From: Pseudomonas arcuscaelestis
GTDB lineage: Bacteria > Pseudomonadota > Gammaproteobacteria > Pseudomonadales > Pseudomonadaceae
NCBI RefSeq assembly: GCF_016881005.1
Contig: NZ_JACOPV010000023.1
Coordinates: 1 to 64,000 of the forward strand
Direction of reading: 5' to 3'
DNA: 64,000 nucleotides
Under the pieces are notes generated by a model. That model searched no databases and was not told the origin of the DNA. It saw nothing but the letters and a program-made list of their open reading frames with translations. Made by a program: the position numbers and the translations under genes. How positions within the stretch are numbered: position 1 is the first letter of the stretch; each line of letters begins with the position of its first letter. This document shows, piece by piece, positions 9,158-18,026 of the stretch.

Positions 9158-10341
9158 CCTTGGTGTCCTGCGTGAAGGGTGGAAATCAGGCGGATCTGTT
9201 CCTCATAGGCTTTGGCGAAATCCCGCGCGAGCAGGCGCTCGCTCCAGTCGTCGTCCTGGCACAGATCCTGGTGATAGCGGTTGTATGCCCGCCAGTGGCT
9301 GCCGGCGGTGACCAGCAACGGTTTGGCGTCACGCTCGAAGCGCAGCTTCAGTTGTTGCGGCGAGAAATGCTCGAGGCTGCCCAGAAGTGCCGCACGGCTC
9401 GCTGCCAGCAGCGCCACCTGATGTGCCTGCAGCTCACGGTGGGCCTGAAAAATTGCCTGTTCGGCTGACAGTTGCCCGGGCTTTTTGCCCATCAGCAGAA
9501 CGCCCAGCACCTCACCGGCATCCGCGACAGACTTGAGCGGGTTTGTGCTATTGCCTTGCGCTGTGGTCAACGCCAGGCGCATCTCGCTCTTGAGCTCGCT
9601 ACGGGTGCGCAGACTCTGCTGCAGGCCGCCGATGCTCTGCTTGAGCAGGTGCGCTGCATTGATTGCCAGGGCTTCGCGGCTGTCATCATCGAGACCTTCG
9701 AGATCCACACCCAGCGCGGTACCCAGATGCCCCCAGAAGCTTTCTCGCTGGCGCTCCCGCGCAATCGGCTCAACGGGAGCTGGCCTTTCAGGCTGTGCTA
9801 TCAGCTGCGGAAGATGCAGGCTTTCCATGTCGATAAGCGCAAAGTCCGCCTGCTGTGGTGGCGTCTGAATGGGTATGTCCAGAGCTTGCAGATCATCACA
9901 TTGCGCATAGGCTCGCTCCTGATGGTCAAGGGCGTTGAGCGGATCGAGAAATACATCATCAGGAATAACGCTGCCTGCTGCCTGAGGTCGGCCAATTTCA
10001 GTGGCAAAGGTGGCCGGATCCCGCACCAGCCGCGCGCGAATCTCGACGTCACCGAGAACAAAGACGCTGCCGTGCTCGATTCGCTGCGGCTCGCCCCTAC
10101 GTAGCCGCGCACCGTTTTCGCCGGACAAGGTGCCATTGCGACTGATATCGGTGAGAAAGAAAGAACCGTAGCGGTAGGTGACAGTGGCGTGATGATTTGA
10201 CACGTGACGCTCCTTGTCAGGGATGACCCAGTCACAGTCCTCGTTGCGCCCGATCACACCGCCCGCAAGTTTGAAGGTTTTGCTGCTCAACGCCGGAGGC
10301 ACGCCCTGCTTGCTTTTGAGCATTTCGAAAACCAGATCCAT
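9154..10341 (-). CDS. tagH: TagH, T6SS-associated FHA-domain protein
   Basis: A 395-residue protein with an N-terminal forkhead-associated domain. GGVIGRNEDCDWVIPD and HVSNHHATV (residues about 27-55) carry the phosphothreonine-binding Arg, Ser and His. The C-terminal half (from about 200) matches the T6SS FHA family (AINAAHLLKQSIGGLQQSLR). It probably reads phosphorylation by the linked kinase. Start ATG 10341 is chosen because AAGGAGC lies six to seven bases upstream; a seven-residue in-frame extension lacks a binding site. Confidence 0.94.
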   Translation of the reverse strand: MDLVFEMLKSKQGVPPALSSKTFKLAGGVIGRNEDCDWVIPDKERHVSNHHATVTYRYGSFFLTDISRNGTLSGENGARLRRGEPQRIEHGSVFVLGDVEIRARLVRDPATFATEIGRPQAAGSVIPDDVFLDPLNALDHQERAYAQCDDLQALDIPIQTPPQQADFALIDMESLHLPQLIAQPERPAPVEPIARERQRESFWGHLGTALGVDLEGLDDDSREALAINAAHLLKQSIGGLQQSLRTRSELKSEMRLALTTAQGNSTNPLKSVADAGEVLGVLLMGKKPGQLSAEQAIFQAHRELQAHQVALLAASRAALLGSLEHFSPQQLKLRFERDAKPLLVTAGSHWRAYNRYHQDLCQDDDWSERLLARDFAKAYEEQIRLISTLHAGHQG

Positions 10342-10358
10342 AGTGGTGCTCCTTACAG

Positions 10359-10499
10359 TCACTTTCCGCGATTGAGCGCTTGCGGATCACCCAATGGGCG
10401 ATAGGTGTTGTCGTTGAATTTGTAATTGCCGCTACAACCGCCAAGGCTGCTGAGAACGAGCAACGCCAGCAGGACGGCTAACCAGTGACGAACAGGCAT
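10359..10499 (-). CDS. Small T6SS-cluster lipoprotein, 46 residues
   Basis: A tiny predicted lipoprotein. The signal peptide MPVRHWLAVLLALLVLSSLG runs into a GGC lipobox, leaving only about 24 mature residues (SGNYKFNDNTYRPLGDPQAL). The ATG at 10499 has GGAG eight bases upstream. It lies between the sigma-54 activator and tagH in the same direction. I do not know its role. Its place in the operon suggests an accessory envelope component, an inference only. Confidence 0.75.
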   Translation of the reverse strand: MPVRHWLAVLLALLVLSSLGGCSGNYKFNDNTYRPLGDPQALNRGK

Positions 10500-10535
10500 C
10501 AGAGAATCTCCAGAGATAGGCCAGGCGCAGCACGG

Positions 10536-10547
10536 CGGCAATTGCCG
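10536..10547. repeat. 12-base perfect palindrome upstream of the small lipoprotein gene
   Basis: CGGCAATTGCCG lies in the 96-base gap between the activator gene and the lipoprotein gene, 37 bases before the lipoprotein ATG. It could be a binding site for a dimeric regulator. A -24/-12 element is not clear here: GG and GC pairs near it are spaced 11, not 10. Confidence 0.4.
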
Positions 10548-10595
10548 ACACCACTGCGTAAATGGAACGGTGACGATTGAAGAAGGCGTTTCAGG

Positions 10596-12113
10596 CTAGT
10601 CATCGCAGTCGCCAAGATTGATGTTGAGTCGGCCAAGGCGGTACAGCAGCGTACGTCGGGGCAAACCCAGCTCTCGGGCCGCCTGGGTCTGATTGCCGTC
10701 GTTCCTGCGCAGGCAATCGAGTAGCAAATGGCGCTCGACCTTCTCCAGTCGGTCGCGCAAATTGAGCCCCTGTTCTTGCGCTGGCGGCTGCCCCCCCAGG
10801 GAGAAGTGCTCAGCCAGCAGTTCTGCGCCATCGCAGAGCAAAACTGCCCGTTCCACCAAGCCTTTAAGCTCACGAACGTTGCCTGGGAAGTGGTAACCGC
10901 AGAGATGATCGAGGGCACCCTGCGACCAACTCACCTGCTCACGCTGCAGGAAGGTGCAGGCCTTATCCGAGAAGTGTCGGGCCAGCTCAAGAATGTCGCC
11001 TTCGCGCTCGCGCAAGGCCGGCAACTCAATCGGAAACTGCCCCAGGCGGTAATACAGGTCTTCGCGAAACTTGCCTTCGCTGACCAGTACCGCCAGATCG
11101 CGGTGGGTAGCGGCGATGATTCGTACGTCGATCTTGTGGGTGTCATTGGAGCCTAGCGGGCGGATCTCGCCTTCCTGCAGTACGCGCAAGAGCTTGGCCT
11201 GCAGTGACAGCGGCATATCACCCACTTCGTCCAGCACCAGGGTGCCGTGATTGGCCGAGTCGAACAGGCCCTGGCGGTCACGGTCAGCACCGGTAAACGC
11301 GCCTTTTCGATAGCCGAACAACTCACTCTCCAGAAGATGTTCCGGAAAGGCTGCGCAGTTCTGCACGACAAAAGCCTTGGTATGGCGCGGACCGTAATCA
11401 TGGATGGCACGCGCCACCAGTTCCTTGCCTGTACCCGTCTCACCCTGCAGCAACACCGTGTAGGGGCTGTGCAACACCTTGCTGATCAGTTGGCAGGTCT
11501 CGCGCATCGCTGCACTGTTGCCAATCAACCCATATCCACTGGAGCCAACCGCAGTGTTGGTTGCAGGTGCTGGGTGACCGACCGGCTGTCTCAGACTCTG
11601 CAGCAGGGCCAACTGCGTCAGCACGAACGATCCCAATTGCCCCAGGGAATCGGCGAAGCCTTTCAGATCGACAGGGTGTCGGCTGGCACATAAAAGCAAG
11701 CCGCCAACGGTCTTCTGCCTGTTAAGCAGCGGTACACACAAGAAGGACTGCCAGGGTTTACCCTTGGCGGGTAAAAAGCTGGTTTCATGCACGCTGTCGC
11801 TCAAACCCACTATGCTCACCACGCGGTTTTGGCATAGTGCGAACTGCAGCAGTTGCTCGCCGTTGTAATCCACCGGCAAGCTCGCCGTGTCTGGAGGCGA
11901 AGGTATGGCGTCGAGGTATTCAGCGCTCAGATGCAGTCGCGTATGGGTGGCGTCCAGCACATACAGTTGAATCAGTTCGCAGCCGCTAAGCCCAGCTGCT
12001 CCGTGCACGAACTCACGCAGCAGAGTACTGACATTTGTCGTTCGCGAAAGGCTGGCGAACTGCGCCAGCAATGCCTCGGCATAGATCAGCGGCTGAGCGA
12101 CACGCGTGAACAT
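10596..12113 (-). CDS. sfa: Sigma-54-dependent T6SS regulator (Sfa/VasH type)
   Basis: A 505-residue bacterial enhancer-binding protein. It has an N-terminal GAF-like sensor (about 20-165), an AAA+ domain with Walker A GETGTGKE, the sigma-54 contact loop GAFTGA, Walker B LVLDEV and the arginine-finger region REDLYYRLGQFPIELPALRER-type. A Fis helix-turn-helix closes the C-terminus (NQTQAARELGLPRRTLLYR). The intact GAFTGA implies genuine sigma-54 activation. Regulators at this position (Sfa2/Sfa3, VasH) control T6SS structural genes or hcp. ATG 12113 has GAGGTG upstream; a TTG six codons earlier is less likely. Confidence 0.94.
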   Translation of the reverse strand: MFTRVAQPLIYAEALLAQFASLSRTTNVSTLLREFVHGAAGLSGCELIQLYVLDATHTRLHLSAEYLDAIPSPPDTASLPVDYNGEQLLQFALCQNRVVSIVGLSDSVHETSFLPAKGKPWQSFLCVPLLNRQKTVGGLLLCASRHPVDLKGFADSLGQLGSFVLTQLALLQSLRQPVGHPAPATNTAVGSSGYGLIGNSAAMRETCQLISKVLHSPYTVLLQGETGTGKELVARAIHDYGPRHTKAFVVQNCAAFPEHLLESELFGYRKGAFTGADRDRQGLFDSANHGTLVLDEVGDMPLSLQAKLLRVLQEGEIRPLGSNDTHKIDVRIIAATHRDLAVLVSEGKFREDLYYRLGQFPIELPALREREGDILELARHFSDKACTFLQREQVSWSQGALDHLCGYHFPGNVRELKGLVERAVLLCDGAELLAEHFSLGGQPPAQEQGLNLRDRLEKVERHLLLDCLRRNDGNQTQAARELGLPRRTLLYRLGRLNINLGDCDD

Positions 12114-12123
12114 CGCACCCACC

Positions 12124-14745
12124 TCAGGCAAACTCGCAGGTCACGCTGGCGCCGCTATCGAGCGTGGCATGCACACGCTGAAGACGTTCACCACTGGCCA
12201 TCGCCTCCAGCAGACGGTCGGCCACCAGAGGCAGGACGTGCAACTCAAGCAAGTGATCAATCAGGCGTGCGCCGCTTTCGCTCTGGGTGCAGCGCTCCGC
12301 CAAGTGGTCAACCAGGCCTTGGCAATAGCTGAACACCAACTGGCGACGCTGCAAGCGCTGGCCCAGGCGCGCCAACTTGATCTCGATCAGCTCACGCAGA
12401 ACAGTCCCCTGCACCGGGTAGTACGGCACCACCCGCATCCGGGCCAGCAACGCCGGTTTGAAGTGTTTACTGAGGACCGGGCGAATGGCCTCCTCCAAGG
12501 CCTCGGCGCTTGGCCGCGCACCGTGCTCGCACAACGCATCGATACGCTCGCAGGCCAAGTTCGAAGTCATCAGGATAAGGGTGTTGCGAAAATTGATTTC
12601 GCGCCCTTCTCCGTCGTTGACGACGCCCTTGTCAAAGATCTGGTAAAACAGGTTGAGCACGTCGGGGTCGGCTTTCTCGACTTCATCGAGCAACACCACA
12701 GAGTAGGGTTTCTGACGTACCGCTTCGGTGAGCATGCCGCCTTCGCCGTAACCGACGTAGCCAGGTGGCGCGCCGATCAGACGCGACACGGTATGCTTCT
12801 CCTGGAACTCCGACATGTTGATGGTGGTGATGAACCGATCACCGCCGTACAGTAGATCGGCGAGGGCAAGGGCGGTTTCGGTTTTGCCAACACCGCTCGG
12901 CCCCACCAACAGGAAGACGCCCACCGGAGCGTCCACCTTGTTGAGCCCGGCAGCGTTAGCTCGCATCGAACGGTCCAAGGCATGTACCGCCTGCTCCTGT
13001 CCGCGAATACGCTCTCGCAGGTCGGCGTCGAAATTCGCTACCTTGGCACTGTGCTCACGGGCCAGTTGCGATAACGGTACACCGGTCCAGGCGCTGATCA
13101 CTTCAGCCACCAGACGTGGACACACCTCAAAGCTGACCAAACGCGCTTGCACCTGGGCATCGCTCAAGGCGTGATAGGTTTCGTTGAGCGCGGTGGTCAG
13201 CGCTTCAACCGCCTGCCCCCCTCCCTCCTCAGTTTCCAGGACGTCGCCAGCAGACTCGATGGCTTCCCGCTCTCGAGCGTGGGCCAGGCGCTGGCGCAGA
13301 TCGAGTAGGCGCTCAGCCAACTGCCGCTGCTCTTGCCACAGGCGTTCCAAGGCGTTTTGCTCGACTTCAGCTTCAAGCAGACGGGCTTGCAGCTCGCTAA
13401 AAACCTCTTGGTCTATGACGAGACCAGCTTCAGCGTCACGGCTCAAGGCTTGAAGTTGACGGCCACCTTCGGCACGCTCAGTACGTAGTAGCTCCAGGCT
13501 CTGTGGCGCCGCCGCAAGGCTGATGCGCACCCGCGCGCAGGCAGTGTCGAGTACATCCACAGCCTTGTCCGGCAATTGCCGACCGGCAAGGTAGCGCGCC
13601 GACAACTCGGCGGCGGCCACCACTGCATCGTCACGCAGGTAAATACCGTGGCTTTTCTCGTAGATCTGCGCCAGGCCACGCAGAATGGTTACCGCCTCGC
13701 CGACAGTCGGCTCATGCAACTGTACGGGTTGAAAGCGTCGGGCCAAGGCTGGGTCTTTCTCGAAGTACTTCTTGTACTCGGCCCAGGTTGTAGCGGCGAT
13801 GGTGCGTAATTCACCACGGGCCAGCGCGGGCTTGAGCAAATTGGCAGCATCGGAGCCACCGGCGTTGCCGCCGGCACCGATCAGTGTGTGCGCCTCATCG
13901 ATAAACAGAATGATCGGCTTTGATGAGGCTTTGACTTCGTCGATTACCCCCTTGAGCCGACGCTCGAACTCACCCTTTACACTGGCACCGGCCTGCAGCA
14001 GCCCCATGTCCAACGACAGTAATTCCACGCCCTTGAGCACCTGCGGTACTTCGCCTGCAGCAATGCGTGAAGCCAGGCCTTCGACGACAGCGGTCTTGCC
14101 GACACCCGCTTCGCCCACCACGATGGGGTTGTTCTTGCGGCGTCGAGCGAGGATATCGACCATTTGGCGAATGGCATCGTCTCGGCACAGCACTGGATCG
14201 AGCTTGCCGTCGCGAGCCTGTTGGGTCAGGTTATGAGTGAAACGCTGCAACAGTGATTCGCCAGGTACAGCTGATTTGTCACAGGCAGGCTGATCTTGCT
14301 GCGCCAGAGCGAAGCCCTTCAGACGCTCGATATCGAGCTTGGCCAGCAACGGCAAATAGCGGCTGCCAGCGTAACGCATGGGGTTGCGCAGCAACGCAAG
14401 AATCAGCGCCGCCTGCTCGACCCGACTCTGGCCCAGTTCGAGATTGGCTACCAACAGCGCATCCTGCAGCCATTGAATCAGCTCTGGAGCGAAAACCGGG
14501 TTACGCGAAGCGCTGTGTTCGGTCCGCGACTGCAACACTGCGCTGAGTTCCCCCGCGTCAATCTCAGCGTCCTGCAGTGCCCGCGCAAGTATGCCTTGCG
14601 GGCGCTCCAACAATCCTAGCAACAGGTCTTCGACAAGGATCTTGCTACCACCACGGGCGACACAACGTTCGGCGCAACCTTCCAGGTCTCGGCGGGTATC
14701 GGCGTCCAGCGCCTGGATGAGTTGCTGCAGGTCTACGTTAATCAT
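12124..14745 (-). CDS. tssH: TssH (ClpV), T6SS sheath-recycling ATPase
   Basis: An 873-residue Clp/Hsp100 ATPase. The Clp N-domain comes first (residues 1-150). Two AAA+ modules follow, with Walker A motifs GEAGVGKT (211-218) and GPSGVGKT (around 600), and the ClpV pore loop region GAPPGYVGYGEGG. A middle coiled-coil region lies around 390-510. ClpV disassembles contracted TssBC sheaths. ATG 14745 (MINVDLQQLIQAL) is chosen because AAGGACAG lies upstream. The stop is 11 bases before the activator gene. Confidence 0.97.
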   Translation of the reverse strand: MINVDLQQLIQALDADTRRDLEGCAERCVARGGSKILVEDLLLGLLERPQGILARALQDAEIDAGELSAVLQSRTEHSASRNPVFAPELIQWLQDALLVANLELGQSRVEQAALILALLRNPMRYAGSRYLPLLAKLDIERLKGFALAQQDQPACDKSAVPGESLLQRFTHNLTQQARDGKLDPVLCRDDAIRQMVDILARRRKNNPIVVGEAGVGKTAVVEGLASRIAAGEVPQVLKGVELLSLDMGLLQAGASVKGEFERRLKGVIDEVKASSKPIILFIDEAHTLIGAGGNAGGSDAANLLKPALARGELRTIAATTWAEYKKYFEKDPALARRFQPVQLHEPTVGEAVTILRGLAQIYEKSHGIYLRDDAVVAAAELSARYLAGRQLPDKAVDVLDTACARVRISLAAAPQSLELLRTERAEGGRQLQALSRDAEAGLVIDQEVFSELQARLLEAEVEQNALERLWQEQRQLAERLLDLRQRLAHAREREAIESAGDVLETEEGGGQAVEALTTALNETYHALSDAQVQARLVSFEVCPRLVAEVISAWTGVPLSQLAREHSAKVANFDADLRERIRGQEQAVHALDRSMRANAAGLNKVDAPVGVFLLVGPSGVGKTETALALADLLYGGDRFITTINMSEFQEKHTVSRLIGAPPGYVGYGEGGMLTEAVRQKPYSVVLLDEVEKADPDVLNLFYQIFDKGVVNDGEGREINFRNTLILMTSNLACERIDALCEHGARPSAEALEEAIRPVLSKHFKPALLARMRVVPYYPVQGTVLRELIEIKLARLGQRLQRRQLVFSYCQGLVDHLAERCTQSESGARLIDHLLELHVLPLVADRLLEAMASGERLQRVHATLDSGASVTCEFA

Positions 14746-14756
14746 GACATCTGTCC

Positions 14757-15764
14757 TTAATGAATTTTGCTGCCCAGGGTGACTACACCGTCCGCACGTT
14801 CGCGGCCAAGCCAACTGGTCCAGCCGAGGCGACAGACGTTTTGGCCGCCAATACGCAGCTCGCGGATTTCTTGCTGACGCAGGACCAGGCGAATGTCGTA
14901 GTCCATGGGGTCGCGCAGGGTGAACCTGACCAACGCGCAGAGGGGCTGGTAACCAAAGCCGATGGGCAGGAATTCATGGAAGCGCTGCCAGTCAAGCTGA
15001 CGGATATGGATGCGGAACTTGCCGCTGCGATCGCGTACATGCTCACCCAGCACCAGGTCTTCACCCAAAAAGCTGTTGGCGCGGCCCATGCGGTTGCGTT
15101 GCTCTTGAAGGATGGCTACCCGGCGCTCGATACACTGCTCGATCACAAGGTCGGCATGCTTGAAGTAATAACGCAGCACGGCCTCGATCAACGCTGCGGA
15201 GTGGGCACGCAGGCTGAGCAGGCCCAAGTAGGGCAGCAGGCGCTTCCAGTTCAGCTCTTCGGCCTTGCGGATTTCTTCACCGCCCAATCCGATCAGGGCA
15301 AACAATTGCGCTGAGAACGGGTCAAGCGCGCCGCTGACGAAACGAGTGCTGTAGCGGTATTTGCTCCAGATTGGCAACATCAACCGCTGCAATCGGTGAT
15401 GAAACAGATCGAGGAAATTGCGCGTCGGGTTGCCGTCTTCGTTATCACCCAGGGCCTGTTCACCGTAAAACGCTGGCAACGGCGAGCCGGAACCGAACAG
15501 GCCGATCAAGTTGAAGCGCAAGCGTGCTCGCATGTCCCCCTGCTCTTCGAAAAACTCCACCCGATCGACATCACTGCCCGGAAAACCCAGGCTCGGGTTG
15601 GCTTGAAACTCCAGCTGATCGTAAAGATCTTCTGCGCTCAATTGCGGGTGGGCTTCGCGCAACCGGTCCAGCACCAACAATACGGCCTGGAACAGTGAAT
15701 ACTCGCGGATGCCCCGTGTCAGGCCGCTCAAAGCAGGGGCTGCAGCCCCATTCGTGGTGTCCAT
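14757..15764 (-). CDS. tssG: TssG (VasB/ImpH), T6SS baseplate
   Basis: A 335-residue TssG. Family features include YSLFQAVLLVLDRL near the start, PLPAFYGEQALG and the C-terminal CRLGWTSWLGR. TssG forms the baseplate wedge with TssE, TssF and TssK. The ATG at 15764 has GAGAGG nine bases upstream and lies 37 bases inside the end of tssF, the usual tight tssF-tssG arrangement. Confidence 0.96.
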   Translation of the reverse strand: MDTTNGAAAPALSGLTRGIREYSLFQAVLLVLDRLREAHPQLSAEDLYDQLEFQANPSLGFPGSDVDRVEFFEEQGDMRARLRFNLIGLFGSGSPLPAFYGEQALGDNEDGNPTRNFLDLFHHRLQRLMLPIWSKYRYSTRFVSGALDPFSAQLFALIGLGGEEIRKAEELNWKRLLPYLGLLSLRAHSAALIEAVLRYYFKHADLVIEQCIERRVAILQEQRNRMGRANSFLGEDLVLGEHVRDRSGKFRIHIRQLDWQRFHEFLPIGFGYQPLCALVRFTLRDPMDYDIRLVLRQQEIRELRIGGQNVCRLGWTSWLGRERADGVVTLGSKIH

Positions 15765-17515
15765 TGGTACACCTCTCCCTGTGTGCTTTTCACCCGCAAC
15801 TCGTGATAGGAGTTGAGGCTGGCGTAGAGTGCAAAGAACTCATTGAGGACCGAGGCGAAGACAAACATGTCGCCTTCGCAAACGTAGCCCTGCGGATCGA
15901 TGGTCAACTCGGTGCGCAAACCACGTACAGGCAAGCCCTTGTGCAGCCTGTCGACATGCTCATGGCGGACCGACTTGAGCCCATCCAGCAGTCGCCTGCT
16001 GACTTTTTCCAGGTGTTGGTCGTAGTAGCGTGGCAAGTCGTAGGTTTCGAGAATCACCTTGAGGGCATCGACGTTTGCCAGCGACAGATAGTTGAGCGAC
16101 ATGTTGCTGATCAGCTTCCACAAGAAGTCGCGGTTCAAAGGCGGCGCGTAGCTTGAGGTGGCTGGCGTAATGTTGCGAAAACTGAGGAACTCGGGGGTTT
16201 GCTCGCACGCCAGACTGATGTCACCCAACTTGAGGCGCCGCGGCAGATTCTGGTTGGTGCAGATCAACTCCATCGACAGCGTTTCATGGATGACGGTATT
16301 GCGAACACCGAAGCTCAGGTAGGTGTCCAGGCCGTCGTGCAGCATGGAAGGACGCTGGCGGACACTGTAATGCGGGCGGCTGTTCGGGACGTCAAAGCTT
16401 GGGTCATGTTCGAATGACTCAAACGGTACATAGGCCTGGTAACCCACACCACCGGGCATCCAGCCGGTTACGGTCTCCACCGAAAATACGCCGCAGCTTT
16501 CCAGGTCGTATCCAGCTGGCATTAACAAGTATTCGTCTTGCTTGCCATCGAGACGGATCGGTAGCGCATCTTGTTTAAACAGATTGACAATCGGCGTGCA
16601 GTAAAGCTTCACGTTGTCCAGCGTTGGCCGCAGGCGTTGTATGCCGCCCTTGCAAATATCGAAGCGTATCTCCAGGCCCTGAAGCTGCTTGAGCGTGTCT
16701 TGCGGCAACGACTGGAGTACATCCAGCCCCGTCAGATCGACGAACAAAAATTTGTCCTGGAAGGCAAAATACTCCTGTAAAAAGCGGTAGCCACGGAACG
16801 TGTTGAGCGGGTATGGAATCAACGCCTCCTCTTCGGCAAAACCCACCGGTTGCACACATTGACTGCGCAACGTATACGACACGTTCTTGCCACCCTCGCC
16901 CGTAAATGGCTTGCCATCGCTATCCAGCGGTACCAACTCGATACCTTCAAGGTTGCGCAGCAGGCTCAGGTAAAGCATCTGGCTGATATAACGATCACCC
17001 GCCAGGTGCAGGCGCAAACGGCTCAGGTGCAGCTCGCCAAGGTGGCCTTCGCAACTCATTTCAAGGCGCAGGCTGAGTAGCGCTCCATTGCCATTTACCG
17101 AGTAATTCAGCGCGGTAAGATCCAGGGGCAGGACCTCAGTGGGGTAACAGGTGCGAAATCGGCAATGCACCCCATCGATAGGTAAACTTTCGACCGGCGT
17201 ATCACGCTCAACACGTTGCGCCGGTCCGCATTGGTTGAGGGGTTCAAACTGCAAAACGCTGAACGCTGGCAACGGCCGCATGTAGTTCGGCCACAGCAAA
17301 TGCATCAACGAATGGCTCAACTCCGGGAGTTCGTCGTCGAGCTTCTGGCGAAGACGCCCCGTAAGAAAAGCGAAACCTTCGAGCAAGCGCTCCACATCCG
17401 GGTCTCGCCCAGCCTGGCCGAGAAAAGGTGCCAACGCCGGGCTTCGCTCGGCAAAACGCCGACCTAGCTGGCGTAAAGCGGTAAGTTCGCTTTGATAGTA
17501 GTGATTGAAGGACAC
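15728..17515 (-). CDS. tssF: TssF (VasA/ImpG), T6SS baseplate
   Basis: A 595-residue TssF. I choose the GTG start at 17515, giving the canonical N-terminus (M)SFNHYYQSELTALRQLG, with AGGGAA just upstream. An in-frame TTG 16 codons earlier would add a non-conserved tail. Other family marks are GFAFLTGRLRQKLDDELPEL and LLWPNYMRPLPAFSVLQF. It pairs with TssG in the wedge. A gap of 90 bases separates it from tssE. Confidence 0.95.
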   Translation of the reverse strand: MSFNHYYQSELTALRQLGRRFAERSPALAPFLGQAGRDPDVERLLEGFAFLTGRLRQKLDDELPELSHSLMHLLWPNYMRPLPAFSVLQFEPLNQCGPAQRVERDTPVESLPIDGVHCRFRTCYPTEVLPLDLTALNYSVNGNGALLSLRLEMSCEGHLGELHLSRLRLHLAGDRYISQMLYLSLLRNLEGIELVPLDSDGKPFTGEGGKNVSYTLRSQCVQPVGFAEEEALIPYPLNTFRGYRFLQEYFAFQDKFLFVDLTGLDVLQSLPQDTLKQLQGLEIRFDICKGGIQRLRPTLDNVKLYCTPIVNLFKQDALPIRLDGKQDEYLLMPAGYDLESCGVFSVETVTGWMPGGVGYQAYVPFESFEHDPSFDVPNSRPHYSVRQRPSMLHDGLDTYLSFGVRNTVIHETLSMELICTNQNLPRRLKLGDISLACEQTPEFLSFRNITPATSSYAPPLNRDFLWKLISNMSLNYLSLANVDALKVILETYDLPRYYDQHLEKVSRRLLDGLKSVRHEHVDRLHKGLPVRGLRTELTIDPQGYVCEGDMFVFASVLNEFFALYASLNSYHELRVKSTQGEVYQWTPRMGLQPLL

Positions 17516-17605
17516 CGGGGTTCCCTGCGGTTCGTGTTCAAGAGGGCTGCTAGCCCTTGGCAACAGCCCTAACGCCTTGAGGATCTGACTGCTGTCGAAG
17601 TCGAT

Positions 17606-18013
17606 TCAGCCGACCTTGACTTGCCCGCCACCATCGAGTCGTGCTGTGAAGTTGACCAGACGCTTGAAGCCATCAACCTCCAGCAAACCCTCGATACTGA
17701 AGAACAGGCGAAGCTGATCGTGATCTCGTGGCAACGGAACAACTCGCACATTGCTCAGCCGCGGCTCATAGGCCTCGATGAAACTCTCGATCGCAGATCG
17801 AGCTTGGCTCAGGGCATCGTGCAGGCTCAGGCGCATGTCATTGAGATCGGGCAACCCGTAATCGGAAAGCGTTTGTACACTGCCCGCTCGAGTGCCAAGC
17901 ATCTTCGAAAGATGGGCAGCCACCGAAGCCGTCGCGGACTCCTCGCGACTCCAGCCAACTCGCTTTTGCGCTTCGCCACCCAGGCGTTCGAAAAGGCTGC
18001 CGTATCCAGACAT
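17606..18013 (-). CDS. tssE: TssE, T6SS gp25-like baseplate protein
   Basis: A 135-residue gp25/lysozyme-like baseplate subunit. The typical YGLPDLNDM motif lies near residues 52-60, with EAYEPRLSNVRV in the second half. TssE seeds sheath polymerisation onto the baseplate. It lies between tssC (13 bases) and tssF, in the same direction. Confidence 0.95.
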   Translation of the reverse strand: MSGYGSLFERLGGEAQKRVGWSREESATASVAAHLSKMLGTRAGSVQTLSDYGLPDLNDMRLSLHDALSQARSAIESFIEAYEPRLSNVRVVPLPRDHDQLRLFFSIEGLLEVDGFKRLVNFTARLDGGGQVKVG

Positions 18014-18026
18014 GCACTAACTCCGC

